Below the pieces are notes generated by a model. That model saw only the letters and a program-made list of their open reading frames with translations. It ran no database searches and was not told where the DNA came from. Below, one piece after another: positions 43,529-52,303 of a stretch of DNA of 64,000 bases. The DNA comes from DASQGA01 sp963722715. GTDB taxonomy: Bacteria > Actinomycetota > Thermoleophilia > Gaiellales > Gaiellaceae. A program made the translations under genes and the position numbers. The stretch lies in assembly GCA_963722715.1 (NCBI GenBank), contig CAVROA010000015.1, forward strand, positions 1 to 64,000, written 5' to 3'. The first letter of the stretch is position 1. The number at the start of each line of letters is the position of its first letter.

Positions 43529-44577
43529 GTAGGTTGCGTCTGGCCGCGGTAGGCGGGGAAGAAGCCTGAAAGATCGTCCACTCCCCGGCCCGTCAGCGCA
43601 GCGTAGCCGGATTTGTCGTGGACGACCTTGCCGATGTAGGCGTCCTTGCGACCATCCTCGTAGAACCGCTCCTTGAAGCGGAAGAGTGCGTCCTCGGCCC
43701 CTCCAACACCGCCACCCAGGTGAAAGAGCTCGAACCCTCGTGCTTGCCCCCAGCGGGCGGCTTCGACGAGGACGAGGTTGCCGGCTCCGGAGCTTCGGCC
43801 CAGCTCGGAGGTGGCGCCGAAGTGGTAGTGCATCCAGGGGCGGGCGGCCAAGCAGAGGGCGCTGGAAACCAGCTCGCCCTCGATTCGGGCGTCGAACCGC
43901 ACGAGACGGTCGCAGAGCGATGACTCGAGCCGGCGCCAGTACTCATGGTCGAAGAAGTAGAAGGGGGACGCACCGGCCCGAGTCATCGTCGCCTCATACG
44001 CCTCGACGAACTCGCCCAGGTCAGTGGGGCATTCGACGGTCGACACCTCGGCGCCGGCCCGCTGCGCTTTCCGCGCGCTGTTTCTGTGGGCGGAATGCAT
44101 GCCGTCGAACGGATCGATCGCCCGCTCGAGACGCCATGCAATCGTGGTGCCGAGCCGCTCGACGGCGAAGCCGGGCCCGGCGTGGCGATGATTCTCGAGC
44201 AGCGGGTGGAAACGCATGAAGCTCGCGACCACCCGCCGCTCCGCGCACCAGTCTCCGTAGAGCTCCCAGAAGTGCTCGAGCGGGGGATCGTCCCCCGTCG
44301 CGACCGGACCCCCGTAGCCATACGGAGTGATCACGTCGAGGAGGCCTTCCGCGCTCTCGAGCTGCTCTGGCAGCGTGCGGACGATGCACGGAAGCACGAC
44401 GTCGCCCCGGCCACCTTCGACGTGGAGATAGGCCGCCGTCCCCGGCTCGAGTACCAGCGCCGACTCGATGTAGGCCCGCTGGAAGTACACGTCCGTGCAG
44501 CCGATTTTCGCGAGCAAGTCGTCCCAGCGGCCCGGCTCGACCTCCACGATCGTCCTCGAGGCATGGGAGGCGGTCAC
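43525..44577 (-). CDS. GNAT-fold FemAB/CelD-like acyltransferase
   Basis: A 350-residue protein with a FemAB-like double GNAT layout: FQRAYIESALVLEPG, HSAHRNSARKAQRAGAEV, and ALCLAARPWMHYHFGATSEL followed by GNLVLVEAARWGQARGFELF. Similar proteins transfer acyl or aminoacyl groups onto glycan or peptide acceptors. The GTG at 44577 gives a GTGA overlap with the sugar transferase gene; the longer frame beyond it is antisense. Confidence 0.8.
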   Translation of the reverse strand: MTASHASRTIVEVEPGRWDDLLAKIGCTDVYFQRAYIESALVLEPGTAAYLHVEGGRGDVVLPCIVRTLPEQLESAEGLLDVITPYGYGGPVATGDDPPLEHFWELYGDWCAERRVVASFMRFHPLLENHRHAGPGFAVERLGTTIAWRLERAIDPFDGMHSAHRNSARKAQRAGAEVSTVECPTDLGEFVEAYEATMTRAGASPFYFFDHEYWRRLESSLCDRLVRFDARIEGELVSSALCLAARPWMHYHFGATSELGRSSGAGNLVLVEAARWGQARGFELFHLGGGVGGAEDALFRFKERFYEDGRKDAYIGKVVHDKSGYAALTGRGVDDLSGFFPAYRGQTQPT

Positions 44578-45221
44578 GAGCGCTCGCGGGCCTGCTTCGC
44601 CCGCTCGATGTTCACGGCGTCCTCGATCGGGATCGGCTCCTCCCGGAAGAGCTGCCGCGCAGTCGCCGCCAGGATCCGAAGATCGAGCCAGAGCGACCAG
44701 TGCGCGATGTACCAGAGGTCCTGCTCGATTCGCTCCGGCCACTCGATCTCGTCGCGCCCGTGGATCTGCGACCAGCCGGTGATGCCTGGAAGGACGTCGA
44801 GCCGTCGGCGGTCGTGCTCGCTGTAGTGCGAAGCCTGCTCGACGAGGTCGGGGCGCGGCCCGACGAGGCTCATCTCACCGCGAACAACGTTCAGGAGTTG
44901 CGGCAGCTCGTCCAGGCTCGTCCGCCGCAAGAAGCGACCGCTACGCGTGATTCGCGGATCCTCGGGCACGAGCCCGAAGGGGTCTTCGGACAGCTTCTGG
45001 GTGCGTCCGACCTCGATCGCATCCGGGATCATCGTTCGGAACTTCAACATCGGGAACGGCCGCCCGAAGCGGCCGGCGCGCGGGTAGACGAAGAAGACGG
45101 GCCGCCCGCAGTCGACGAGAATCCACGCCACCACGACGGCGAGCAGCGGCGTCAGGAGGACGAGGAGAACGAACGCGAGGATGCGGTCGAGCACCTGCTT
45201 GGCGAGCCGCTGGATCCTCAT
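44574..45221 (-). CDS. Initiating sugar-phosphate transferase (PglC/WcaJ-type)
   Basis: The 215-residue monotopic phosphoglycosyl transferase has an N-terminal re-entrant helix (ILAFVLLVLLTPLLAVVVAW, residues ~14-33), LKFRTMIPDA, the catalytic Asp-Glu region RTSLDELPQLLNV and LVGPRPDLVEQ. It transfers sugar-1-phosphate to undecaprenyl phosphate and so starts repeat-unit assembly. The short form without extra N-terminal helices is PglC-like. Confidence 0.92.
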   Translation of the reverse strand: MRIQRLAKQVLDRILAFVLLVLLTPLLAVVVAWILVDCGRPVFFVYPRAGRFGRPFPMLKFRTMIPDAIEVGRTQKLSEDPFGLVPEDPRITRSGRFLRRTSLDELPQLLNVVRGEMSLVGPRPDLVEQASHYSEHDRRRLDVLPGITGWSQIHGRDEIEWPERIEQDLWYIAHWSLWLDLRILAATARQLFREEPIPIEDAVNIERAKQARERS

Positions 45222-46198
45222 GCGCGTCCGAGCTTCCGCCGCAACACGTAGGAAAGCTCGCGGCCTCGCTCTTCGAACACGCGCAGGCGGACGAAGTTGA
45301 CGGCCCGCATGGCAGCGTCATGGGCCCCGTACGCCACGGCCCGGGCTGCGCGGGGAGCCGCTCCCTCGGCCGTCTCGTACCCAAGGGCGCGGAGCTCGTT
45401 GCTCGCAACTGCGGCGAAGACCGCCTGCTGTGCTGGTGTCATCTGCAGGCGCCACTTGCCGACCGCGCTCGTGTTGATCCCGGCCCACACGTTGGTGAAC
45501 CAACCCTCCTGGCCCTTCGCGAGCTTGGCGGCGTCCGTTCGCTCGATCGCCAGCATCTCTTCGTCGAACGCCAGGCCCAGGAACGCACAGACCCGCTCGA
45601 CCTCCCGCTTGGGCTCGCTTGCCAGGTCCTCGTAGCGGAGCGTCAGCACCTGATCCGGGTGGCGGCGCTCGGCCTCCTGGCCGCGCCTGATCCCCGCAGC
45701 CCAGTTCCGCGCGGCCGCCCAGACGTTGTTCGGGCCGAACGGCAACCCCACAATCGAGAGCGCGACGTCGCGTCCGTCCCGCACGAGCACGATGAATCGG
45801 GCGTCCGGCCAGATCGCCAGGAGCTCGTCGACGTGATGGAGATACGCCGGGGTCTTGTCACCCCAGCGGCTCTTCCCGGCCAGGCTCGCATAGGCGCGGA
45901 AAGGCGCCTCGACGGCAAACCGGTAAGCCTCGGCATGCGAAAGGCCGGCCGGCACCGGAGGCGGTTCCTGGGGGAGACCCCAGCCGCGCACTCTGGGGTG
46001 CTCCCAGATCCGTTCAAGCAGCCTCGCAGCCTCGGCGGCATCCACCAGCTCGCCCGAGCGCCGGGCGGCCGCCGTGTCGACGAGAAACATGGACTCGGGA
46101 GGGACCGCCGCCTCGGCGCTCCGGTCCAGCACGAGGCGGAGCATTGTCGTTCCGGAGCGGTCGTTGCCGACGACGAAGAACGGAGGGGCGGCGCTCAC
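45218..46198 (-). CDS. PAPS-dependent sulfotransferase (3)
   Basis: A 326-residue protein with the PAPS loop VVGNDRSGTTMLRLVLD (residues ~9-25), KSRWGDKTPAYLHHVDEL and the 3'-phosphate site VLVRDGRDVALS. It is close in layout to the sulfotransferase at 12241. The GTG at 46198 overlaps the stop of the upstream GT2 gene. In the same operon as the initiating transferase, which ties sulfation to this glycan. Confidence 0.88.
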   Translation of the reverse strand: MSAAPPFFVVGNDRSGTTMLRLVLDRSAEAAVPPESMFLVDTAAARRSGELVDAAEAARLLERIWEHPRVRGWGLPQEPPPVPAGLSHAEAYRFAVEAPFRAYASLAGKSRWGDKTPAYLHHVDELLAIWPDARFIVLVRDGRDVALSIVGLPFGPNNVWAAARNWAAGIRRGQEAERRHPDQVLTLRYEDLASEPKREVERVCAFLGLAFDEEMLAIERTDAAKLAKGQEGWFTNVWAGINTSAVGKWRLQMTPAQQAVFAAVASNELRALGYETAEGAAPRAARAVAYGAHDAAMRAVNFVRLRVFEERGRELSYVLRRKLGRA

Positions 46199-47325
46199 CG
46201 GGTGCCCTCGGCTTTCTCCCACACTGCCGGGACACCGAACCGCAGGTAGCGGACGAACGACACGACCATCGCCCAGGTCACAAGCGCGTAGTAGTAGGCG
46301 AGCGCAGCTCCGGGCAGGGGCACGCGCAGGCGCCCGGCGGCGGCGAGCGCGAGACCGGCGACCTGCGCGGCGAGCAGCGTGCGGTAGAAGCTCGAGCGGG
46401 CGGCAAGCGGAAGGTTCGTGAGGAGCAACGTCAGGTGGAGGAAGCCGCTCGCATAGCGAAGGACACGATGCGAGACCAGCTGGACGAGGTAGGAGGGCGG
46501 GAGACCCCGGAACATCCGGCCCGTCAGGAGGATGAGCCAGGCGTGCTCGGTCATCCGCACCTTGCGCGCGTACTCGTCCTCGAGATCCCGCGAGGGCTTC
46601 TCGAAGGCCTGGGCCTCGGGCTCGTACACGGCCCGGCGCCCGCGTTGGACCATCAGGTACGGCAAGGCGAGGTCGTGGCCGAAGCGGGGGTCGACATCCA
46701 CGTAGTCCGATCGGCGCACCGCGTAGATGGCACCGTTTCCCCCGGTGACGGAGCCGGCAAGAGACTCCTGCTCGCGGAGCCACGTCTCGTAGCGCCAGTA
46801 GACCCCCTCCCGGTTCGTGCCGTCCGGCCGCCGGAGGCTGAGGCGTCCACAGACGTATGCGACCTCGGGGTCTGCGAAGCTCCGAACGAGCTTCGTGAGC
46901 GCATCGGGAGCCCAGGACGCGTTCGCATCGGAGAAGGCGACGATCTTGGCCTTCGAGCCGGCTACAGCCAGGTTCTGCGCGGCCACCTTGCCGGCCCGAG
47001 GACAACGCAGGAGCATGATTCTCGGCTCGGCAGCAGCCAACCGCTCGACGATCTCGTCCGTCCCGTCGGTCGAGGCGTCGGAAGCGACCACGATCTGGAG
47101 CCGAGCCGGCGGATAGTCGAGCTCGAGCAGGTTCCGGAGCCGGTCCTCGATCACCGCCTCCTCGTCGTGGGCCGCGACGATCAGCGCCACGCCCGGAACG
47201 TTGTCCCGGTGCCGAACTGGCTTGGGCCGCTTCCGCGCGAGTGCCGCCGCGGCGAGCGGGTAGCCCACATGCGTCCACGCGAGCGCCCCCGCGCTCGCCC
47301 AGAAGACTGTTTTCAGGAGCGGCAC
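46195..47325 (-). CDS. Membrane GT2 glycosyltransferase (processive-synthase-like)
   Basis: The 376-residue protein has an N-terminal helix, a GT2 domain with VALIVAAHDEEAVIEDRLRN, VVASDASTDGTDEIVE, AFSDANASWAPD (DxN/D) and GGNGAIYAVRRSDYV, and three or four C-terminal membrane helices. This resembles HasA/NodC/cellulose-synthase-like GT2s. It lacks a clear QxxRW; RMTEHAWLIL takes that place. It is the first gene of the minus-strand operon 47325 to 41907, starting 14 bp from the palindromic element. Confidence 0.85.
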   Translation of the reverse strand: MPLLKTVFWASAGALAWTHVGYPLAAAALARKRPKPVRHRDNVPGVALIVAAHDEEAVIEDRLRNLLELDYPPARLQIVVASDASTDGTDEIVERLAAAEPRIMLLRCPRAGKVAAQNLAVAGSKAKIVAFSDANASWAPDALTKLVRSFADPEVAYVCGRLSLRRPDGTNREGVYWRYETWLREQESLAGSVTGGNGAIYAVRRSDYVDVDPRFGHDLALPYLMVQRGRRAVYEPEAQAFEKPSRDLEDEYARKVRMTEHAWLILLTGRMFRGLPPSYLVQLVSHRVLRYASGFLHLTLLLTNLPLAARSSFYRTLLAAQVAGLALAAAGRLRVPLPGAALAYYYALVTWAMVVSFVRYLRFGVPAVWEKAEGTR

Positions 47326-47338
47326 GGGGACAACCCTA

Positions 47339-47499
47339 GATGGTTGCTCGACAATTACCGCACCCTCGGATGGCGGCCCAGACAGCTCCAGGCCGCACCC
47401 TCGCCCTTGCCAAGGCTTCTAGCCTTGCCGGCGGGCGATGGCACATCCTGGCTTGGTCTGACCCGTCCCCGCAGGCACGCCAATTACCGACCAACCATC
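47339..47499 (+). repeat. MITE-like palindromic element, copy B
   Basis: A 161-bp element inverted relative to 8116-8278. Terminal inverted repeats start GATGGTTGSTCG and end CAACCATC; the central hairpin AAGGC-ttcta-GCCTT is conserved exactly. It occupies the gap upstream of the GT2 gene at 47325 and downstream of sat. Confidence 0.8.
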
Positions 47500-47547
47500 C
47501 GCTCCGCCGCCTCCGGATCCAGGGGCCTAGGAGCGGACGCCGCCTTG

Positions 47548-48687
47548 CTACGAGCCCCGGTAGGCCTCGATCAGAACCTCAGCGACCTCCGGGCGGGAGA
47601 ACTCGGTCGGAGGAAGCTCACCGTTCGAGAGCATCTCGCGCACCTTCGTCCCCGAGAGGAAGACATGGTCGTCGCCCGAGTGGGGGCACGTCTTTGCGGA
47701 CGCCATCTGGTTGCAGACCTTGCACCAGAAGGAGTGCTCGAAGAACATCGGCTCGATGTCGAGCTCGTGCGGCTCGAACTCGTCGAAGATCAGCTGGGCG
47801 TCGTACGAGCCGTAGTAGCTCCCGACGCCAGCGTGGTCACGGCCGACGATGAAGTGTGAGCAGCCGTAGTTCTTCCGGCAGATTGCGTGCCACACGGCCT
47901 CGCGCGGCCCTGCGTAGCGCATCGCCGCGGGGAAGGCCGAGACGACGACGCGATCCTTGGGGTAGTACCCGTCGACCAGCACCTCGTAGGCCCTTACCCT
48001 CGTGGCCGCGGGAACATCGTCCGACTTCGTCTCCCCGACCAGCGGGTGGATGAGGAGCCCGTCCACCGTCTCGAGCGCGCACTTCGTCAGGTACTCGTGC
48101 GCTCGGTGGATGGGATTTCTGGTCTGGAACCCAACGACGCGCTTCCAACCACGCTCGGCGAAAGCCTCGCGAGTCTCGGCCGGGTCCTTCGCGAGCTCGG
48201 GAAACGAGGGCTCGACACGGTCGAAGACCGTTACGCGCCCGGCCAGGTAGTGGTCGTGCTGGGCGTACAGTCGCGCGACCCCCGGGTGGTCCTCCTCGGT
48301 CGTCCGGAAGCAGCGCTCGGCTTCGCGCTCCTTGTCGTAGTCGTAGACCCCCTCGACTTCGAGGACGGCGAGCTTGCGGCCGGACTCGTCCGCGAGGGCG
48401 ACGCGGTCGCCCGCGGGCGCGGCGGGAACAGCAAGGCAGACGGGGAGTGCCCAAGGCAGTCCGCCGGCAAGGCGCATCTCGTCCACGACGCGCTCGTAGT
48501 CCTCGTGGCCCATGAATCCCGTGAGCGGCGAGAGCGCTCCGCACGCAAGCATGTCGAGGTCGGAGACCTCACGGGAGGTGAGCGTCACGGCTTCGAGCGA
48601 GTCGAGGTCTTCCGGCCGCTCGCCGGTCGCGTCGACGAGCTCGCCGCCGTGCGGGCGGATCAGCTGCAGATCGGTCGCCGTGCTCAT
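47548..48687 (-). CDS. sat: Sulfate adenylyltransferase (ATP sulfurylase)
   Basis: Makes APS from sulfate and ATP. The 379-residue protein has the PUA-like N-terminal domain and the catalytic signatures QTRNPIHRAHEY and GRDHAGVGSYYG, plus a zinc-type Cys set near FWCKVCNQMASAKTCPH as in archaeal and dissimilatory-type Sat. The ATG at 48687 (MSTATDL) is preferred over a start 11 codons upstream. It lies downstream of cysC in the same direction but is separated from it by a hairpin and a leader of ~130 bp. Confidence 0.95.
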   Translation of the reverse strand: MSTATDLQLIRPHGGELVDATGERPEDLDSLEAVTLTSREVSDLDMLACGALSPLTGFMGHEDYERVVDEMRLAGGLPWALPVCLAVPAAPAGDRVALADESGRKLAVLEVEGVYDYDKEREAERCFRTTEEDHPGVARLYAQHDHYLAGRVTVFDRVEPSFPELAKDPAETREAFAERGWKRVVGFQTRNPIHRAHEYLTKCALETVDGLLIHPLVGETKSDDVPAATRVRAYEVLVDGYYPKDRVVVSAFPAAMRYAGPREAVWHAICRKNYGCSHFIVGRDHAGVGSYYGSYDAQLIFDEFEPHELDIEPMFFEHSFWCKVCNQMASAKTCPHSGDDHVFLSGTKVREMLSNGELPPTEFSRPEVAEVLIEAYRGS

Positions 48688-48737
48688 GCCCGAAGACCCC
48701 CACCCTGGGAGGGGACCCACGCTCCCGCCTCAAAAAA

Positions 48738-48774
48738 TAGGGGAAACAAACACGCCGATGTGTGACGGGGCGTG
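48738..48774 (-). terminator. Hairpin plus U-rich tract between cysC and sat
   Basis: On the minus strand CACGCC and GGCGTG form a 6-bp stem with a 12-nt loop, followed by TTTGTTTCCC and then, further on, TATTTTTTG. It looks like an intrinsic terminator after cysC or an attenuator in the sat leader. A longer pairing GTGACGG/CCGTCAC (48816-48822 with 48763-48769) could compete with it. Confidence 0.5.
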
Positions 48775-48817
48775 CCGGTTTCCACCCTGGTGTGTGTCGA
48801 ATCTCCGCACGGGTCCG

Positions 48818-49369
48818 TCACGCCTTCATCTCCGCGTACAGGAGGCCCATCTCCTCGAGCCTTTCGAGGACGATGCGAGCGCTCTCCTGCGGCTCGTACT
48901 CCTCGGTCTTCAGCACGATCTCCGGGTTGGACGGCACCTCGTATGGATCCGAGACGCCCGTGAACTCCTTGATCTCGCCCTTGAAGGCCTTCTCGTAGAG
49001 GCCCTTCACGTCACGCCGCGCGCACTCCTCCACGCTCGTGTCGACGAAGACCTCGACGAACGTCCCGAACTCCTCGACCAGCTCCCGGGCCTTCTGGCGG
49101 GCCTCCTCGTACGGGGAGATCGCCGAGACGAGAACGGCAGCGCCCTGGCGGGTCAGACGCGAAGCCACCCAGCCGATGCGCTCGATGTTCGTGTCGCGGT
49201 CCTCCTTCGAGAACCCGAGGCCCTTCGAGAGGTTCGTCCTGACGACGTCCCCGTCGAGATACTCGACGAGCCGTCCGCCTTCCTCGAGCTGGGAGCCGAC
49301 GATCTCGGCGATCGTGGTCTTCCCGGCGCCCGAAAGGCCCGTGAACCAGAGAGTGAATCCGTTCCTCAT
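48818..49369 (-). CDS. cysC: APS kinase
   Basis: Phosphorylates APS to PAPS, the donor for the sulfotransferases. The 183-residue protein has the P-loop WFTGLSGAGKTT (residues ~7-18), LDGDVVRTNLSKGLGFSKED and DVKGLYEKAFKGEIKEFTGV, all typical. The ATG at 49369 overlaps the cysH stop (ATGA). It is the last gene of the operon that begins at 53508. Confidence 0.95.
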   Translation of the reverse strand: MRNGFTLWFTGLSGAGKTTIAEIVGSQLEEGGRLVEYLDGDVVRTNLSKGLGFSKEDRDTNIERIGWVASRLTRQGAAVLVSAISPYEEARQKARELVEEFGTFVEVFVDTSVEECARRDVKGLYEKAFKGEIKEFTGVSDPYEVPSNPEIVLKTEEYEPQESARIVLERLEEMGLLYAEMKA

Positions 49370-50055
49370 CCTGTCCTTTCCTCGCTGTGGATGCCGCATT
49401 CGAGCTTGTCCGAACCGGCCCAGCGGCCGGCGCGCTCTTCCTCGTCGGGCCGGATCGGGCGGGTGCAAGGGATGCACCCGATCGACCTGTACCCGGCGTC
49501 GTGCAGCGGGTTGTACGGAATGTCGTTTGCGACGATATAGCTCCAGACCCGGTCTTCGTCCCAGTCGGCGAGCGGCTGGATCTTCCAGACGCCGTAGCGC
49601 TCCGAGTGCTCGACCTTCCGCGCGCTCGCACGGGAGGGCGACTGGTCACGGCGGATGCCGGAGACCCAGGCGTCGTAGGGCTCGAGCGCCTGGATCAGCG
49701 GCTCGACCTTGCGGATGTGGCAACAGCGGTCGGGATCAGACTCCCAGAGGTTCGGGCCCTCCTGGTTGTGCTGCTCCGCGACCGTGATGATCTCCGGCCG
49801 AATGAGATTCAGGCCGTAGCGTGCCACGAGCGCCTCACGGGTCTCGTAGGTCTCCTTGAAGAAGAGGTGGGTGTCGAGCTCGATCACGTCGATCCCGAGC
49901 CCGAGCTCGGAAACGAGGTGGACGAGCGCCGAGGATTGCTTCTGCCATGAGCACGTGAGACAGAGCCGGTCCCCGAACTCGCCGTAGGCCCACTGGAGGA
50001 CTTCTTCCGCCGGCATTGCCTCGACCTGCGGCTCAGTCAGCGACAGGCTGCTCAT
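49366..50055 (-). CDS. cysH: Assimilatory APS/PAPS reductase, [4Fe-4S] type
   Basis: Reduces activated sulfate to sulfite using thioredoxin. The 229-residue protein has TCSWQKQSSALVHL (PP-loop), DRCCHIRK and IGCIPCTRP (the two Cys pairs of the iron-sulfur APS reductase type) and the catalytic ECGIH near the C-terminus. APS is thus the likely substrate. Its start lies inside the 3' end of comA (23-bp overlap), so sulfite production is translationally tied to a sulfite-using enzyme. Confidence 0.93.
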   Translation of the reverse strand: MSSLSLTEPQVEAMPAEEVLQWAYGEFGDRLCLTCSWQKQSSALVHLVSELGLGIDVIELDTHLFFKETYETREALVARYGLNLIRPEIITVAEQHNQEGPNLWESDPDRCCHIRKVEPLIQALEPYDAWVSGIRRDQSPSRASARKVEHSERYGVWKIQPLADWDEDRVWSYIVANDIPYNPLHDAGYRSIGCIPCTRPIRPDEEERAGRWAGSDKLECGIHSEERTG

Positions 50056-50836
50056 CGAGCAAGATCTCCTTCAGGGTGTCGGCTCGGAGCCCGAGCCTGA
50101 GCGTCTCGAGCGGGATGACTTCCTCGGGCGGGATGTTGCCGAGGTTCACCTCGGGACCGAAGTGCTTGACGAAATAGGCCTGCGAGGCCTTCGTGGGAGC
50201 CTCGAAGATGATGTCGCCGAGCTCGATCTCGTGGACGATCTCGTCGATCAGCCCGGTGCGCATCTCGCCGGTCGGGCGGAAGATGCCGGCCGTGCCGCCC
50301 TCGCGGCCCTCGGTGATGACCTTCCAGGCGCCTGCCTCGAGCTCCTCCTTCATCCACTGCACCCACTGGTAGGGGGCGAAGACGACCTCGGCGTCCTTCG
50401 AGCCGACCTCCGAGAAGACGACGAAGTCGCGCGCGAGCTCTTCGATCAGCTCCAGCTTTCGCTCGCGGGGAAGATCGATCGTCCCGTCGGAGACCTCGAC
50501 GTGCGAGAAGCGGTTGTCGGTCAGCCAGCTCCGATACTCGTCCAGCTTGTTCCGGGCGATCACGGCCTCGAAGAGCGTCCCGCCGCAGACGACGGGTGTC
50601 TCGAAGGAGCGGTAGAGCGAGATCTTCTTCTCGAGATTCCTCGTGACGTAGGACGTGCCCCAGCCGAACTTGACGACGTCGACGTACTCGCCGGCCGTGT
50701 CGAAAAGCCCTTCGATGTCGCGGAGGTTGAGCCCCTTGTCGATGACGTGCGTCAGCCCCTGTGTCCGGGGCTTCGGCGAGCGCGCCGGCACGTCGAGAAA
50801 GCCGTTCGAGCCGGTAAAGCCGTTAGAGCTTGGCAT
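50033..50836 (-). CDS. comA: Phosphosulfolactate synthase (ComA family)
   Basis: Family enzymes add sulfite to phosphoenolpyruvate, giving (2R)-phospho-3-sulfolactate, the first step of coenzyme M and sulfolactate synthesis. The 267-residue TIM-barrel has GLTHVIDKGLNLRDIEGLFD, VKFGWGTSYV, VCGGTLFEAV, SHVEVSDGTIDL, FSEVGSKDAEVV and a terminal LGNIPPEEVIPLETLRLGLR, all family hallmarks. The ATG at 50836 overlaps the fumarase beta gene by 14 bp. No ComB, ComC or ComDE is seen nearby. Confidence 0.9.
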   Translation of the reverse strand: MPSSNGFTGSNGFLDVPARSPKPRTQGLTHVIDKGLNLRDIEGLFDTAGEYVDVVKFGWGTSYVTRNLEKKISLYRSFETPVVCGGTLFEAVIARNKLDEYRSWLTDNRFSHVEVSDGTIDLPRERKLELIEELARDFVVFSEVGSKDAEVVFAPYQWVQWMKEELEAGAWKVITEGREGGTAGIFRPTGEMRTGLIDEIVHEIELGDIIFEAPTKASQAYFVKHFGPEVNLGNIPPEEVIPLETLRLGLRADTLKEILLDEQPVAD

Positions 50837-51407
50837 AGATGTCCTCCAGTCGCCGGTGGGCTTCCGCCTGGACGTCGTGGTAGAGCGACCCCCCGTGCGA
50901 GTCGATCCCAACGGTCAGCGGACCGAAGTCCTTGACCCTGAATTTCCAGAGGCACTCGGGCATCAGATCCTCCCACTCGACCTCCTCGATCGCCTCGATC
51001 TGAGTCGTCTCGAGCGCCGCTGCCCCGCCGACGATCGCGAAGTAGACCATCCCCAGGCGCTGCATCGGCTCGATCGCATCGTCGGGGAGACCGCCCTTGC
51101 CACAGATCGCGCGGACGCCATAGTCGCGGCCAAGGGCTTCGGTGAAGCGCACCATGCGAGCGCTCGTGGTCGTCCCGATGCTCACCTTCTCGTAGCTCCC
51201 GTCGGGGAGCTTCCGCACACCCGGAGCCGTGTGGAGAAGCAACGAGCCGCTCAGGTCCATCTCGGGGCGCCGTCCCTGGTCGAACATCCGGATCTGCGTC
51301 CGGTCGCGGATGCCGATGATGTGCCCGTCGACCGTCACGGCGTCGCCGGCATGGAGGTCGCGGATCTGCGCCTCGTCGATCGGAAAGGTGAGCCGGTGGT
51401 CAGCCAT
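50823..51407 (-). CDS. Class I fumarase/tartrate-dehydratase beta-like subunit
   Basis: The 194-residue swivelling domain of Fe-S hydro-lyases: DAVTVDGHIIGIRDRTQIRM, LLHTAPGVRKLPDGSYEKV, IGTTTSARMVRF and AICGKGGLPDDAI. Together with the alpha subunit (next gene) it forms a [4Fe-4S] hydratase for fumarate or a related hydroxyacid. TGATG overlap with the alpha gene. Confidence 0.9.
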   Translation of the reverse strand: MADHRLTFPIDEAQIRDLHAGDAVTVDGHIIGIRDRTQIRMFDQGRRPEMDLSGSLLLHTAPGVRKLPDGSYEKVSIGTTTSARMVRFTEALGRDYGVRAICGKGGLPDDAIEPMQRLGMVYFAIVGGAAALETTQIEAIEEVEWEDLMPECLWKFRVKDFGPLTVGIDSHGGSLYHDVQAEAHRRLEDIYAKL

Positions 51408-52303
51408 CAAGCCTCCCGGTCGTAGTCGACGTCGCCGTCCGGGCCGATGTGGGCGCTCGCGCGCCGGGCCGCCCAGCACTGGTAGTTCACGGCCACGGGA
51501 TTCAGCGTCATGTGGGTGTCCGCATGCTCGATGTGGCACTGGAGCACGGTGACGTCGCCGCCGAGGCCCATGGGACCGATCCCGGTCTCGTTCAGGAGGT
51601 CGTAGAGCTCGTCCTCCAGCTTCGCCACCTCGGGATCGGGGTTCCGTGTCCCGACCGGGCGAGCGATCGCCTCCTTCGCGAGGTGCATCGCGTAGTCGGC
51701 CGAGCCGCCGATCCCGACGCCGACGATCCCGGGCGGGCAGGGCTTCCCGCCCGCATTCACGATCGAGTCGAGGACGAATCGCTTGATCCCCTTCACGCCC
51801 TCGGCGGGGATGCACATCTTCAAGAAGCTCATGTTCTCGGAGCCGGATCCCTTCGGAACGCACTTGACGTCGAGACCGTCCCAGCCGGCGACGAAGTCCC
51901 AGTGGACGATCGGAACCCGGTAGCCGACGTTCTGGCCGGTGTTCTCCCGGGTCAGCGTGTGGACCATGTTCGACCTGAGCGGATGCTCGATCGTCGCCCG
52001 CTCCGTGCCCTCGTAGAGCGCCTCGTAGATTCGCGCCGGATGAAGCGGGAAGTGCTCGCCGACGCGGCAGTAATAGACGGCGATCCCGGTGTCCTGGCAG
52101 ACGAGATTCTTCTCGTCGTCGGCGACGGCGACGTTCCTGATGATCGTGTCGAGCACGCGTTGGCCAGGTGTCGAGGTCTCGCGGGCACGCGCGGCGACTA
52201 GCGCATCGCGGAGATCTTGCGGGATGTCCTTCAGCGCCCAGACGTAGAGGTAGGCGGCGGCGTCCGCGACGACCTTCTGGAGATCGGTGGCGACGGCGTT
52301 CAT
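51407..52303 (-). CDS. Class I fumarase/tartrate-dehydratase alpha-like subunit
   Basis: A 298-residue Fe-S hydro-lyase catalytic subunit: LVCQDTGIAVYYCRVG (first cluster Cys), SGSENMSFLKMCIPAEGVKG (second), PPGIVGVGIGGSADYAM and NYQCWAARR (third Cys region). The usual reaction is fumarate/malate; homologues also take tartrate. ATG at 52303 overlaps the flavoprotein stop as ATGA. In this operon the substrate may be a sulfo-analogue (inference). Confidence 0.9.
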   Translation of the reverse strand: MNAVATDLQKVVADAAAYLYVWALKDIPQDLRDALVAARARETSTPGQRVLDTIIRNVAVADDEKNLVCQDTGIAVYYCRVGEHFPLHPARIYEALYEGTERATIEHPLRSNMVHTLTRENTGQNVGYRVPIVHWDFVAGWDGLDVKCVPKGSGSENMSFLKMCIPAEGVKGIKRFVLDSIVNAGGKPCPPGIVGVGIGGSADYAMHLAKEAIARPVGTRNPDPEVAKLEDELYDLLNETGIGPMGLGGDVTVLQCHIEHADTHMTLNPVAVNYQCWAARRASAHIGPDGDVDYDREA

